Origin: Candidatus Heimdallarchaeota archaeon
GTDB lineage: Archaea; Asgardarchaeota; Heimdallarchaeia; JABLTI01
DNA length: 64,000 nucleotides
Direction of reading: 5' to 3'
Assembly (NCBI GenBank): GCA_019058275.1
Contig: JAHLVW010000015.1
Span: forward strand, 1-64,000
A program made the position numbers and the translations under genes. Shown in pieces: positions 18,930-27,852 of this stretch. The notes under the pieces are model-generated. The model was not told the DNA's origin. It was given only the letters and a program-made list of their open reading frames with translations, and made no database searches. Position 1 is the first letter of the stretch. Every line of letters starts with the position of its first letter.

Positions 18930-19343
18930 TTGAAGGGCATAATAACAGCTTCAAAACTAGTCTCATCTCCAAAAGAGATAGCTTTTCCGGATTTAGTAAT
19001 GACTGACCTCGAAGGATTTGATGGAGACAGTGGAAAAATCTTGATAGTTTATGCTTCAAATGTGAAAGCAATCTACTTCTTTTCAGTTGAATCAGAAGTT
19101 ATCAAAATTGGCATTAAAATATATCCATTAACCTCCCGTATTGTAGCTAAAATAATGGCAAAAATTAACGAGTTTGCAAATAAAATAACCTATTCAACAG
19201 GTTTATGTTTAGTTGATGATGTTTGTATATGGGAAGGCTTTCTAGAGGCTCGTCATCTCACTCGCTCAATGGAAGAAGTTAAGAGTCTTTTAAAGGAAAT
19301 TGAAGAAGTTCAAGAAGTAAATATTGAAGAAGTTCCTCATTAA
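18930..19343 (+). CDS. ACT-like small protein, paralogue A
   Basis: 137 residues. The predicted order beta-alpha-beta-beta-alpha-beta, and an end reading LLKEIEEVQEVNIEEV, fit an ACT-like regulatory fold. The segment YSTGLCLVDDVC (about 91-102) recurs almost unchanged in the protein at 24747-25187, so the two are paralogues. TTG start after GAGGA. The ligand and partner are unknown. It lies upstream of thiL, separated by 129 bases with an AT-rich promoter-like region. Confidence 0.7.
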   Translation: MKGIITASKLVSSPKEIAFPDLVMTDLEGFDGDSGKILIVYASNVKAIYFFSVESEVIKIGIKIYPLTSRIVAKIMAKINEFANKITYSTGLCLVDDVCIWEGFLEARHLTRSMEEVKSLLKEIEEVQEVNIEEVPH

Positions 19344-19472
19344 TTGAGGTTTTCTTTTAATTTTCTCATTTTATCTTTAGCTTTCTAGATTATTCTAGTG
19401 AGCTATGTTTACAAAGAATTTTTAAGAGTTTAATTTGATTTTTACTAAATTAACTTTTAAAGGGAACACATC

Positions 19473-20447
19473 ATGAATAAAACCATTAAAGATATTGGAG
19501 AAAGAGCATTACTTGATATGTTTGAAAAACTAGTTGATAGTGGTGATCTTCCTTTTAATGATGATGCAGTTGCCTTTTCAATAGACGATAAGCGTTCTCT
19601 GGTTGTCAATATTGACACTTTCGTTGCAAAGACAGATGCTCCGCCACAAATGACTCCTTACCAAATGGGTAGCAAATCTGTAACTATGGCTATAAGCGAT
19701 TTAGTAGCGAAAGGAATCCAACCTTTGCATGTTGTTGCTTCTGGAGCATTTCCTGAGAATTTTACAGTAGAACAAACTTTAGACCTTGTAAAGGGCATTA
19801 AGGAAACTACACACAGCTATAATGCAAAATTCCTTGGTGGGGATACTAATGCAGCTGATGATATTATTATATCAGTTGTAGCTTTAGGTTTAGGTCAACG
19901 AGAGAACCTGATTTTGCGTTCTGGTGGTCAAAAAGGAGATCTTATTTGTACTACAGGAAAATTTGGTTTAACTGGTGCAGGTTTTAAAGTATTTCTAGAA
20001 GATTTTTCAGCAACAAAGAAGCAAAAGGAAAAGTTCAGAGAAGCAATCTATTCCCCAAAGGCACGATTAAATGAAGGATTAATTTTTTCTAATTTTGGTA
20101 AGATAACCAGCTGCATTGATAGTAGTGATGGTTTAGCATGGTGTTTGAATGAGCTTTTAAGAAATAAAGAAAAATTGGGTATTGTGATTAATGAGCTGCC
20201 AATTGACCTCCTGGTTATTGATTTTGCTAGTGATAACAAATTAAAGGCAGAAGAATTAGCATTATTTGGAGGAGAGGAATTTGAATTGGTGTTTTCTTTA
20301 AAACCTGAAAATCTAATTTCATTAAAAAAAGAAATGGAAGTTCACAAAATAGGCAAGTTTACAGCAGAGCATAAAGGAAAAATAATGTACAAATTCGATG
20401 ATGTTTTTAAAGAAATCACACCGAAAGGTTGGGAGCATTTCACCTAA
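19473..20447 (+). CDS. thiL: thiamine-monophosphate kinase
   Basis: Phosphorylates thiamine monophosphate to the pyrophosphate cofactor. 324 residues of the AIR-synthase/ThiL ATP-binding fold. Typical landmarks are DIGERALL, FNDDAVAF, the VNIDTFV strand with metal-binding acidic residue, MGSKSVTMAISDLVAKG, FLGGDTNAADD, GLTGAGFK, SCIDSSDGLAW and LFGGEEFELVFS. Length is normal. The ATG follows AAAGGGAAC. No other thiamine gene is adjacent except the ThiI-like PP-loop protein 0.8 kb upstream, which may be coincidence. Confidence 0.93.
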   Translation: MNKTIKDIGERALLDMFEKLVDSGDLPFNDDAVAFSIDDKRSLVVNIDTFVAKTDAPPQMTPYQMGSKSVTMAISDLVAKGIQPLHVVASGAFPENFTVEQTLDLVKGIKETTHSYNAKFLGGDTNAADDIIISVVALGLGQRENLILRSGGQKGDLICTTGKFGLTGAGFKVFLEDFSATKKQKEKFREAIYSPKARLNEGLIFSNFGKITSCIDSSDGLAWCLNELLRNKEKLGIVINELPIDLLVIDFASDNKLKAEELALFGGEEFELVFSLKPENLISLKKEMEVHKIGKFTAEHKGKIMYKFDDVFKEITPKGWEHFT

Positions 20448-20508
20448 GATTTTTTATTTACTTTAATGAATGGGAAAATTAAAAATAGGGTATTAATACT
20501 CCAAGCTT

Positions 20509-21843
20509 ATGCTTGAGCTTGCAATTTCTATGCTAAAGGATTATCATCTTTGCGATCATTGTCTTGGGAGACAAGTGGCACTAGTTGGTTATGGGTTATC
20601 AAATAATGAAAGGGGAAAGATTCTAAAAGATGCACTAGTATTGGAGCTCTTTGAAAAAGCAAAACAAGATAAAGAAGCAGCTATGATTTTACAAAATATT
20701 GCTGAAATGGGAAATATTCTAGCGAAGAACTCTTTTGAGAAAATACTAGACAAAAGTAGCAAGCATTCATTAGCTGATGGTAGAAGCTGCCATTTATGCC
20801 AAGGATTATTTGTAAGATTGGATGATATTGTAAAACGAATTGTTGCAAAATTAGAAAATGAAGATTACCAAAGCTTCTTAGTTGGTGCTAAATTCGCACC
20901 TGAAGTTATAGAAAGAGAAGATGATTTGAGAGCAAAATACAAGATTACTACTGGTGAGAGTATCAAATCGGAATTTACTCGAGAAATAGGAAAAAAAATT
21001 ATGATCTTAACGGAAAAGGAACCAGATTTTCATTTGCCTGATATTACGATAGTTATAGATTTGGTTAGTCAAAAAACAATCCTTCAGAAAAGATCACTCT
21101 ATCTTTATGGTCGTTACAATAAATTCATCAGAACAATTCCTCAGACAAGGTGGCCATGTTATGATTGTAAAGGCATAGGATGTATAAAGTGCGATTTTAC
21201 TGGAAAAAGATATCAAGTAAGCATTGAAGAATTAATTGCTGAACCTATCCTTAAAATCACAGGTGGAATTGGTTCAAAATTCCATGGTGCAGGGAGAGAA
21301 GATATTAATGCACTAATGTTAGGAAATGGTCGTCCTTTTGTTTTGGAAATACAAGAGCCCAAAATAAGATCAATTAATCTAAAAAAAGTAGAAAAAATAG
21401 TAAATAGAAAAACGAGAGGAAAGGTCAAAATCTCAGGTCTATCTTTTTCCAATAAACGAAAGGTACAAGAAATAAAGAGTCTAGCTAAAAAAACTCGTAA
21501 AACCTATAGAGCTCTAGTAGAGCTGGATGAAACTGTTTCAGATGAACAATTAAGTCAGCTTGAAAAAGAATTTAGAGCGAAGAAAATCAAGCAACAAACA
21601 CCAAGAAGAGTTCTTCATAGAAGAGCTGATCTTGAAAGACCCAAAACTGTTCATGAAGTGTCTGTAAAAAGAATAAAAGAAATGGAAATTGAAGCTGAAA
21701 TCCTAGGAGAAGGGGGATTATATATTAAAGAATTAATTTCTGGTGATGATGGAAGAACTATACCTAGTTTTGCAAGCATTTTAGGTTGTAAGGCAAATTG
21801 CAAAAAGCTAGATGTTATTTATTTACATCATACAGATGATTAA
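20509..21843 (+). CDS. pus10: tRNA pseudouridine(54/55) synthase Pus10
   Basis: Isomerises U54 and/or U55 in the T-loop of archaeal tRNA. 444 residues. The N-terminal zinc/THUMP-containing region has CDHCLGRQ and CHLC. A second cysteine cluster, CYDCKGIGCIKC, follows near residues 222-233. The catalytic block is GAGREDINALMLGNGRPF, with the nucleophilic aspartate after RE. The C-terminal DDGRTIPSFASILG helps binding. All family hallmarks are present. It starts about 60 bases after thiL on the same strand. Confidence 0.93.
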   Translation: MLELAISMLKDYHLCDHCLGRQVALVGYGLSNNERGKILKDALVLELFEKAKQDKEAAMILQNIAEMGNILAKNSFEKILDKSSKHSLADGRSCHLCQGLFVRLDDIVKRIVAKLENEDYQSFLVGAKFAPEVIEREDDLRAKYKITTGESIKSEFTREIGKKIMILTEKEPDFHLPDITIVIDLVSQKTILQKRSLYLYGRYNKFIRTIPQTRWPCYDCKGIGCIKCDFTGKRYQVSIEELIAEPILKITGGIGSKFHGAGREDINALMLGNGRPFVLEIQEPKIRSINLKKVEKIVNRKTRGKVKISGLSFSNKRKVQEIKSLAKKTRKTYRALVELDETVSDEQLSQLEKEFRAKKIKQQTPRRVLHRRADLERPKTVHEVSVKRIKEMEIEAEILGEGGLYIKELISGDDGRTIPSFASILGCKANCKKLDVIYLHHTDD

Positions 21844-21858
21844 AAACCAATTACTCTT

Positions 21859-22281
21859 TTACTCTAACCAGTTTTCCATATAACTAGAATAGAGGTTATC
21901 CTCAACCTTTACTTCTTCAAAACTATCCGTTAAATCAGCTATCTCTCTTGCTAGTAAATGATAACATGAAGGAGCTTCTCTTCGTAAAAGAGCAGTAAAA
22001 AGAAAATCCTTGCAAGAACAAAATGAATTTTCTATAACAATATAGTCCTTTTCATGACCTGAAACAACCCATCTTTCAACACCAGATGGCGTAAATGAAA
22101 ATTTCATAATACCTTTTGAAGCCACAAGTTCCAAAGCTTTCTGGACACGATCTCCAAATAGATCTTCTAAGCGTGTGAGGTCAGCAGGAGTTAATCGCTT
22201 ATCCTTTTTCATTTTTGATATTATTATTGGGAATACCTCAAATGATTTTGGTGAATTTGTAACCTTATCAGATTGATTCAA
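21859..22281 (-). CDS. SWIM zinc-finger protein, SWS1/ZSWIM7-like
   Basis: 140 residues with a SWIM-type CxC...CxH finger: C88, C90, C106, H108 in CSCKDFLF and SCYHLLAREI. The size and the layout before the finger (LFGDRVQKALELV, FTPSGVERWVV, then the finger) parallel eukaryotic SWS1/ZSWIM7, whose LFG...ALDLV, SPSGR and CSCPAF...CKHLLA blocks occur in the same order. SWS1 promotes Rad51 filament function in Shu complexes. TTG start after AGGAGAT. It lies 66 bases downstream of the RuvC-like gene on the same strand and probably shares its transcript. Confidence 0.8.
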   Translation of the reverse strand: MNQSDKVTNSPKSFEVFPIIISKMKKDKRLTPADLTRLEDLFGDRVQKALELVASKGIMKFSFTPSGVERWVVSGHEKDYIVIENSFCSCKDFLFTALLRREAPSCYHLLAREIADLTDSFEEVKVEDNLYSSYMENWLE

Positions 22282-22347
22282 GTGTGATTAATCTCCTGAA
22301 AGATAGGTAAGCTAATTACCTAATAAACTAATCTTCTTTCATTTGGT

Positions 22348-23172
22348 TTATTTTTTCTCAGATTTCTGTATGGCAATAGCCTTTTCTAATGATAGTTTTC
22401 CAGCTGCAACCTTTTGTGCTAAGTCTCTTGAAATAGTAACATCTCCTCTAGAATACTGTCTAGAAAGAACTTGAATTTCCTTAAGTTCTCCTTCTGATGT
22501 TTTCCAAGTTTCAGGTGATTTAACACTTTCTCCTAAACGAAAAGCAATTTCCATAGCTGCTGTAGCATCTTTTCCAGCAGATATTTTTAAACCGTTTTGC
22601 AGGCGCTTAGTTATACCCTCTTTAGCATCTTGACAACTAGCAGGAGTAGTTTGCAATTCATTTACTATCTCTAAATCAACACTTTTTGGTTTTACATTTA
22701 GTAGCTCATTTAAAATTAGAACTCGTCTGTAACCACCAGTTGAACCTACTCTTATGATTGTCATTTTTGCAGGAGTGTTCTTGATCGAAGCAAGAACAAA
22801 ATCTATTACTTCTTTAATATCTCGAGTCTCAAAGGCAGTTCTTAAACAACCATCAGTTATTATAGCAACACCTATTGTTAATCCAGGGTCAATACCAACT
22901 ATCAATGACTCCCAGATTTTTTTCCCTTCTATACCCAATACTATTTTTGAATAGGCTCGATTTATAGTAAGTGTATCACTTTTTGTTAAAACAACTAATT
23001 TTGAATAATTGTGCTTTTCAATCAGTTCTTCTTCTGTTGTAACAACTAAAATTGAACCCTTAGAAGGGAGTTCGCCAAGGATAATCTGTTCGACACTAAA
23101 TCCATCCTCAGTTAATCTCTCTCTTAATAAGTGACAAAGACGGAAGTTCATGGTTGCTAGAGATATTAACAT
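22348..23172 (-). CDS. RuvC-like RNase H-fold protein
   Basis: 274 residues. The central part has VGIDPGLTIGVAII (about 92-105), the first strand and acidic residue of the RuvC/RNase H nuclease fold. Later candidate catalytic acids lie in LEIVNELQT (about 186-194) and GKDATAAMEIAFRLG (near 212-226). The N-terminal 90 residues are alpha/beta (ILVVTTEEELIEKH). The C-terminal 45 residues are charged and helical. It may be a Holliday-junction or flap nuclease, or an inactive relative. ATG with AAAGGAGAT. It pairs with the SWS1-like gene downstream. Confidence 0.72.
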   Translation of the reverse strand: MLISLATMNFRLCHLLRERLTEDGFSVEQIILGELPSKGSILVVTTEEELIEKHNYSKLVVLTKSDTLTINRAYSKIVLGIEGKKIWESLIVGIDPGLTIGVAIITDGCLRTAFETRDIKEVIDFVLASIKNTPAKMTIIRVGSTGGYRRVLILNELLNVKPKSVDLEIVNELQTTPASCQDAKEGITKRLQNGLKISAGKDATAAMEIAFRLGESVKSPETWKTSEGELKEIQVLSRQYSRGDVTISRDLAQKVAAGKLSLEKAIAIQKSEKK

Positions 23173-23356
23173 GGGAATCTCCTTTAATTATCATGTAGCT
23201 AAATTATATTTTAAAATTCTGTTTTTATTTTTCAATTGAAATCCCAAGGAAAATCAATAAAATTTGCTTCATGTATCAAGATTTTCTAAAAAAATAAATA
23301 TACAAAGAAGTTATTTCTTCCTAAGCAGAGCATTATATACAAGATGGAATGATAAC

Positions 23357-24046
23357 ATGACAAAAATTACTTACCCCTTAATATTAGTGAATTTCAAGAC
23401 CTACCTAAAAGGAACTGAAAAGAAGGCTTTGGAGCTTGCGAAAATCTGTGAAAAAGTTATGAATGAAACTGATATTTGTATTGCAGCAGCTATTCAAGCA
23501 GCAGATCTAAGATTGATTGCTGAAAGTGTGGAAATTCCTATCTTTTCTCAACATATAGATCCGATAACACCAGGAAGTAACACTGGACACATTTTGGTAG
23601 AAACCATAAAAGAAACTGGAGCTATTGGGACTTTAATAAACCACAATGAAAGAAAAATTAAGCTTGTAAGCATAGACAAAATTATTCAGCTTGCAAAAAA
23701 TTATGGTCTATTTACTTGTGTCTGTGCTAGTAATCCTCGAATAGCAGGTGCCATTGCTGCTTTAGAACCTGATTGTTGTGCAACTGAACCTCCAGAACTT
23801 ATAGGATCTGGTATATCAGTAAGCACAGCTAAACCTGAAGTAATTACTGAAACCGTTGATATAATGAAGAAAATCAACCCAAATGTTGTTCCTCTTTGCG
23901 GAGCAGGAATTACGAGTAGTGTTGATGTTGAAAAGGCTTTAGAACTGGGTACAAGAGGAATATTATTAGCTTCAGGTGTTGTAAAATCATCCAATCCTGA
24001 AAAAGTTCTAATGGAAATGGCAATTATCTCCAAGAAATTTCTGTAA
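23357..24046 (+). CDS. tpiA: triosephosphate isomerase (archaeal type)
   Basis: Interconverts dihydroxyacetone phosphate and glyceraldehyde 3-phosphate. The 229 residues match the short archaeal enzymes rather than the ~250-residue bacterial type. Active-site parts are VNFKTY (Asn and Lys), INHNERK (His), and TEPPELIGSG (catalytic Glu and the flexible loop). CGAGITSSVDVEKALELGTRGILLASG gives the phosphate site. Upstream in-frame TTG codons exist, but the alignment begins at this ATG. Confidence 0.95.
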   Translation: MTKITYPLILVNFKTYLKGTEKKALELAKICEKVMNETDICIAAAIQAADLRLIAESVEIPIFSQHIDPITPGSNTGHILVETIKETGAIGTLINHNERKIKLVSIDKIIQLAKNYGLFTCVCASNPRIAGAIAALEPDCCATEPPELIGSGISVSTAKPEVITETVDIMKKINPNVVPLCGAGITSSVDVEKALELGTRGILLASGVVKSSNPEKVLMEMAIISKKFL

Positions 24047-24219
24047 AGATTTTTTCTAAAAAATATGATAATAGGAAAATGTCTATATAGAAGTAAAAGA
24101 AAGTAAGGGAAAATTAAGGAAAAACACTGATGAAATTAAAGAGAACAACAAAGCAAATATATGGATAATATTTGACTTTATGTATTCCTTTAATAAATTA
24201 GAGCTAGGGAGAATTTCAA

Positions 24220-24726
24220 TTGCCAGAAGAAATTACTGTAAAAGTTCCAAATAAGCTTGCTGAATTTATTGATAAATTAACAGAACAGGGTTACTTTGAT
24301 TCTAGAAATGATTTTGCCAGATGCTCTATGGAAATAATTGCACAATTATACGGCTTAGCAAAAACATCAAAAGGTGGCAAATCCTTATTGGATATTCTAT
24401 CTGACAATGGTAAAGTATCCGGCACAAGTAAAGACGTTAAAAAAGTATCAACATTACCTAAAGGACCTTCACCAACAGCAATTGTTGTAAAAGCTGAAGC
24501 TCTAAATGTTCAAGAATATGATATAATTGATCTCTTTACTGGTGGTACTTTTGAGTATGAGGATGCTTTACATGCCAAATATACCATGGAATTGATGAAA
24601 CAAGCAAAAGCTCCATTACCAAAAAATCAATTCATAAAACTACTTGAAGGATTAGTAGCTAAAGGGAAACTCGAACGAAGAGAGCATAGCAGTAAAGTAA
24701 TTTGGAAAATTATTGACAGATACTAA
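24220..24726 (+). CDS. ribbon-helix-helix plus winged-helix-like regulator
   Basis: 168 residues. Residues 4-45 (ITVKVPNKLAEFIDKL, then SRNDFARCSMEII) have the strand-helix-helix pattern of a RHH DNA-binding domain. A Gly/Ser/Pro linker follows (55-90). The C-terminal 75 residues look like a winged helix (NQFIKLLEGLVAKGKLERREH). It is likely a dimeric transcription factor. TTG start with GGGAG. No target can be named. Confidence 0.65.
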   Translation: MPEEITVKVPNKLAEFIDKLTEQGYFDSRNDFARCSMEIIAQLYGLAKTSKGGKSLLDILSDNGKVSGTSKDVKKVSTLPKGPSPTAIVVKAEALNVQEYDIIDLFTGGTFEYEDALHAKYTMELMKQAKAPLPKNQFIKLLEGLVAKGKLERREHSSKVIWKIIDRY

Positions 24727-24746
24727 TTGCTATTATGAAATCAACA

Positions 24747-25187
24747 TTAGGTTATTTCAAGTATAGAAATATCTACACTTGTTATTCCTTCAACTGAGAG
24801 GATTTCTTTCTTTAATTCCTCAATTTCTATAGTCTCAAATTCCATTGAATCTATATATCCATCAAAAACACATTTATCTTCTACAAAACATAAGCCAGTT
24901 GAATAAAGTGCTTTCAATCCTAGTTTCAAAAATAAATTGCCAATCTTTCTCAGAAAATCTGGCGTAAGTCTACCAATATCAATAGCTACTTTATACACTT
25001 TATTTGAAGAAGTAGGAATTATTCGAATAATTTTAGTATTAGGTGTAAGAATAATTATCGCATAATTACTTGCTTCTGGTTTTAATGCTTCTATAAACTC
25101 TTTTGATAATTTCACAGATTGTTTAGGTTCTAGTTTTAGCAGTTCTGCTATAGTTATTTTAGCAATCTCATCCTGTTTCTTATTCAT
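24747..25187 (-). CDS. ACT-like small protein, paralogue B
   Basis: About 146 residues from the ATG behind GAGGTTA (another ATG 18 bases upstream is possible). The N-terminal 40 residues are charged and helical. The remainder shares the order and the YSTGLCFVEDKC motif of the protein at 18930-19343, and it ends with EILSVEGITSVDISILEI, typical of the last helix and strand of an ACT domain. It may be a small-molecule-sensing subunit; partner unknown. Confidence 0.68.
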   Translation of the reverse strand: MNKKQDEIAKITIAELLKLEPKQSVKLSKEFIEALKPEASNYAIIILTPNTKIIRIIPTSSNKVYKVAIDIGRLTPDFLRKIGNLFLKLGLKALYSTGLCFVEDKCVFDGYIDSMEFETIEIEELKKEILSVEGITSVDISILEIT

Positions 25188-25287
25188 TGGCTTAACCTCG
25201 CTCATAAAATTTTAAACTAAAACATAGGTAACATTCATATGTTTACACTATTAAAGATTGAAATATCTACTAATTAAATTCTTCCTT

Positions 25288-26256
25288 CTAAATAATGCTT
25301 TTAATGATTTTTGGAGCACTTGCCACTTTAAAATTATAGAATTCCCAATTTTTACTTGATAAGAATTTAGCAATCTCTTCAGCATATTCATCTAAAGTAG
25401 CTATAGTTACTAAATTACCACCGCCAATCAAGAAATAAGCTTCCAGTTTTCTTTCACGCATTTTTTCAACATCTTCACATAAGTACATCATTTCTTGTTT
25501 TCTTACTGGTAAATTAACTTCTTCAAGAAGTTCATGAGCATTACGAATGTTTTCTTCAGCTACTTTTAGTAGTGAAATATAATCCTTGTTTTTCAGTGAA
25601 GTTAGTATTTTATCCACCCATTCAGGAATTTTATTCACCCTTTCTTGAAAATTAGGGTTTGTAACTATTCCTGAATGTATCTCATCTGCAGAGATTCTGG
25701 ATTTATAGTAAAAAGGTACAGAAAACAATCTGATTTTTTCTAAATCCTTTTCTGATGCTAGTTGAGCAACGGTTGGGGGTTTTGTGCTTGCTTTTGTTAA
25801 TGTTAAACCACCATAAAGACTTCTACCAGCACTTTCAGAACCTTTCATTGAATGTTTTAAAAGATCAGTTTTCGTAAAATTCAATTCAAATACATCATTT
25901 AATGCTGTGAAGACTGCTGCAAGACCTGAATCTGAACTTCCACTAAACATCCTATAATTATTAGATTTTATAGTAATATTTGCAGAGATGTTATTTTGAC
26001 TCAAAAATGAGCGAATTGCTTTGATAATCTGCTGACCACGTAAACCACTAATCTTTTTACCATTGATGGAAAATTTAACATCTATATCATTAGCTGATTT
26101 CGAAACTTCTACAGTAGTTTCTGTTCTGGTTTCCTCATCAGAACTTGTTACAGCCAAACCCATTGTATCATATAATGGAGTGCGATCAGGATTTATACCA
26201 CCTAGAAAAATTATTGGAATTGTTGGATAAGCAACTGCAACAGACTTTTTTTTCAT
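25288..26256 (-). CDS. mevalonate 3-kinase (Thermoplasma type)
   Basis: 322 residues in the GHMP/diphosphomevalonate decarboxylase family. Blocks such as AYPTI, FLGGINPDRTPL, SGSSDSGLAA and SESAGRSLYGGLT match what I recall of Thermoplasma acidophilum mevalonate 3-kinase. The catalytic aspartate of true decarboxylases (DAGPN) is absent: the position reads IGGGN. The lysine-bearing N-terminal motif of decarboxylases is also missing. A kinase-only reaction, giving mevalonate 3-phosphate, is therefore favoured. The gene follows a P-loop kinase by 14 bases on the same strand. ATG after GGTG. Confidence 0.82.
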   Translation of the reverse strand: MKKKSVAVAYPTIPIIFLGGINPDRTPLYDTMGLAVTSSDEETRTETTVEVSKSANDIDVKFSINGKKISGLRGQQIIKAIRSFLSQNNISANITIKSNNYRMFSGSSDSGLAAVFTALNDVFELNFTKTDLLKHSMKGSESAGRSLYGGLTLTKASTKPPTVAQLASEKDLEKIRLFSVPFYYKSRISADEIHSGIVTNPNFQERVNKIPEWVDKILTSLKNKDYISLLKVAEENIRNAHELLEEVNLPVRKQEMMYLCEDVEKMRERKLEAYFLIGGGNLVTIATLDEYAEEIAKFLSSKNWEFYNFKVASAPKIIKSII

Positions 26257-26270
26257 TTTAAAACACCATT

Positions 26271-27107
26271 TTAAATTGTAATATCCTTCAGTTTGTTTAG
26301 TTCCTCGATTCGTAGCAGGATATAATCTAGTGTTTCTTCAAAGCCTTCCGAAAGTCCATTCATATTGACTATTTTGAAATCACTCTGAGAACATTTGGAT
26401 AGAAAATACTCCTGAATTTCAAAATATTTACTTATCTGGGGTAGTAATCTATCAACTGGACTTCTGATATGGGAATATTTTGAACGTTGTTTAATGCGTT
26501 CTCTATATACATCCTCATCATTTATTTGAAGAAGTATTGGGATTACACTTGGATGCTTTAAAAATTCTGATGAAAACTGCTTAGGTAAGAAATGCAAATA
26601 TTCAATAATCATGCTTTCTCCATCCCTCAAACCTCTATCAAAAACCATACGCTCAACAGCTTGATTCATTATTTTTGCTTGGGTTTCAAACCCTTTAGTC
26701 AGATTTTCTTTAGTATAATCACCGAAATATTTCCAAGTATTATAGACACTTTCATGGAAAATTTCGTTTTCATCTCTAGTAATGATGGATCGCAAAGAAG
26801 AACGTAACGCATCTCCACCAATTACTATTCCAATATTTAATGCTGTTGAGAGTTCTTTTGCTAAAGTAGTTTTTCCAACTCCAGGTATACCTGCAATTAT
26901 CGGAATTATTGGTAATTTTTGAAGTCCATCTTTTACTAATGTCTTATATTCAGAGAAGATTAAATATCGTTTCAAGTACTTGAGATGTACTTCTTTTAAA
27001 GAATCTTGAATGTTTTTATCAGATTTAGATTTTGTTAAAATTTTACTTATTGTCTTTAATGGTAAACCTGTAGCAAGCAAATTGGATTCATTAGTCAGAT
27101 AAATCAT
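26271..27107 (-). CDS. P-loop kinase, 2-phosphoglycerate-kinase-like; candidate mevalonate-3-phosphate 5-kinase
   Basis: 278 residues. The N-terminal 80 residues are helical (an ATP-cone-like preface). Walker A is AGIPGVGKTTLA (about 85-95). GGDALRSSLR and IIEYLHFLP recall the 2-phosphoglycerate kinase family (IIEGVHLVP). The neighbour downstream is a mevalonate 3-kinase. In Thermoplasma the second kinase of the acid-type mevalonate route was, as I recall, annotated as this sort of P-loop kinase, so a 5-kinase role is an attractive inference. 2-phosphoglycerate kinase remains possible. An upstream TTG start would add two residues. Confidence 0.7.
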   Translation of the reverse strand: MIYLTNESNLLATGLPLKTISKILTKSKSDKNIQDSLKEVHLKYLKRYLIFSEYKTLVKDGLQKLPIIPIIAGIPGVGKTTLAKELSTALNIGIVIGGDALRSSLRSIITRDENEIFHESVYNTWKYFGDYTKENLTKGFETQAKIMNQAVERMVFDRGLRDGESMIIEYLHFLPKQFSSEFLKHPSVIPILLQINDEDVYRERIKQRSKYSHIRSPVDRLLPQISKYFEIQEYFLSKCSQSDFKIVNMNGLSEGFEETLDYILLRIEELNKLKDITI

Positions 27108-27337
27108 AGTCAAACCAGCTAATTTCTTTTTTCATAATACAATTAAGTAATTATATCTTCCCTTAATCTAAAATTTTCGTAAGAATCAATTAAATAATAT
27201 AGGTTTGTACAAAAATACTAAATAACAAACTGCTTATTTTCATCGAAAAAGAAAGATTTTTAATAGTAAAACTTTGCAAAAATGACATAGATTAATAATA
27301 ATTGTTTTTTACAAACAAATTGTAGGAATGAAAGAAA

Positions 27338-27781
27338 ATGTCTATACAAGAAGTAACACAAGCAGAAATTAGAAAATTCAAATACATGGGCTTATCATTT
27401 GATGAACTACAAGCCCTTTCAATGGATGAATTTATCAAACTATTACCTTCAAGGAAAAGAAGGAGCTTAACTCGTCCTTCTTATTGGACAGCTAAACGAA
27501 AGAAATTGCTTGAGGATATTCGTAAACAAATTAGAATGATTAAAGATGGCAATAAGAGGATTAAAACAGTAAAAACTCATCTAAGAGATATGATTATTTT
27601 ACCCGAAATGATTCATGCTAGAATAGGGGTTCATAATGGTAAGGATTTTGTAGAATTTATTATCCATCCAGATCAAGTAGGTCATATTTTTGGTGAATTT
27701 GCTTTAACAACAAAGCTCGTTAAGCATGGTTCTCCTGGAATGGGTGCAACAAAATCAAGTCTTTATATTCCGCTTAAATAA
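27338..27781 (+). CDS. rps19: small-subunit ribosomal protein uS19
   Basis: 147 residues with the archaeal/eukaryotic N-terminal extension. Diagnostic segments are KYMGLSFDELQALSMDEF, LPSRKRRSLTR, RDMIILPEMI, the VHNGKDFVEFIIHPDQVGHIFGEF core and KHGSPGMGATKSS. It normally lies within the S10 gene cluster, yet here it stands alone between the mevalonate-kinase pair and an unknown gene. A TATA-like TTTTTAATAG lies about 80 bases upstream. Confidence 0.95.
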   Translation: MSIQEVTQAEIRKFKYMGLSFDELQALSMDEFIKLLPSRKRRSLTRPSYWTAKRKKLLEDIRKQIRMIKDGNKRIKTVKTHLRDMIILPEMIHARIGVHNGKDFVEFIIHPDQVGHIFGEFALTTKLVKHGSPGMGATKSSLYIPLK

Positions 27782-27793
27782 GCTATTTTTTTA

Positions 27794-27825
27794 GGGGATT
27801 AATATCCCCAAAATTACTTTTCTTC
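27794..27825 (+). terminator. GGGGAT/ATCCCC hairpin after uS19
   Basis: A 6-bp GC-rich stem with TAAT loop, 13 bases after the uS19 stop, in otherwise AT-rich sequence, and followed by a T-rich tract. It probably ends or attenuates the uS19 transcript before the next gene. Confidence 0.5.
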
Positions 27826-27852
27826 TATATTGTTATTCCATTAACCTTATTA

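Noticed and set aside
24050..24066. ATTTTTTCTAAAAAAT hairpin after tpiA
   Set aside because: The two-base loop is sterically poor and the sequence is simple AT-rich, so it could be chance.
25288..26256. Diphosphomevalonate decarboxylase
   Set aside because: The catalytic DAGPN aspartate and the N-terminal lysine motif are absent; the blocks match mevalonate 3-kinase better.
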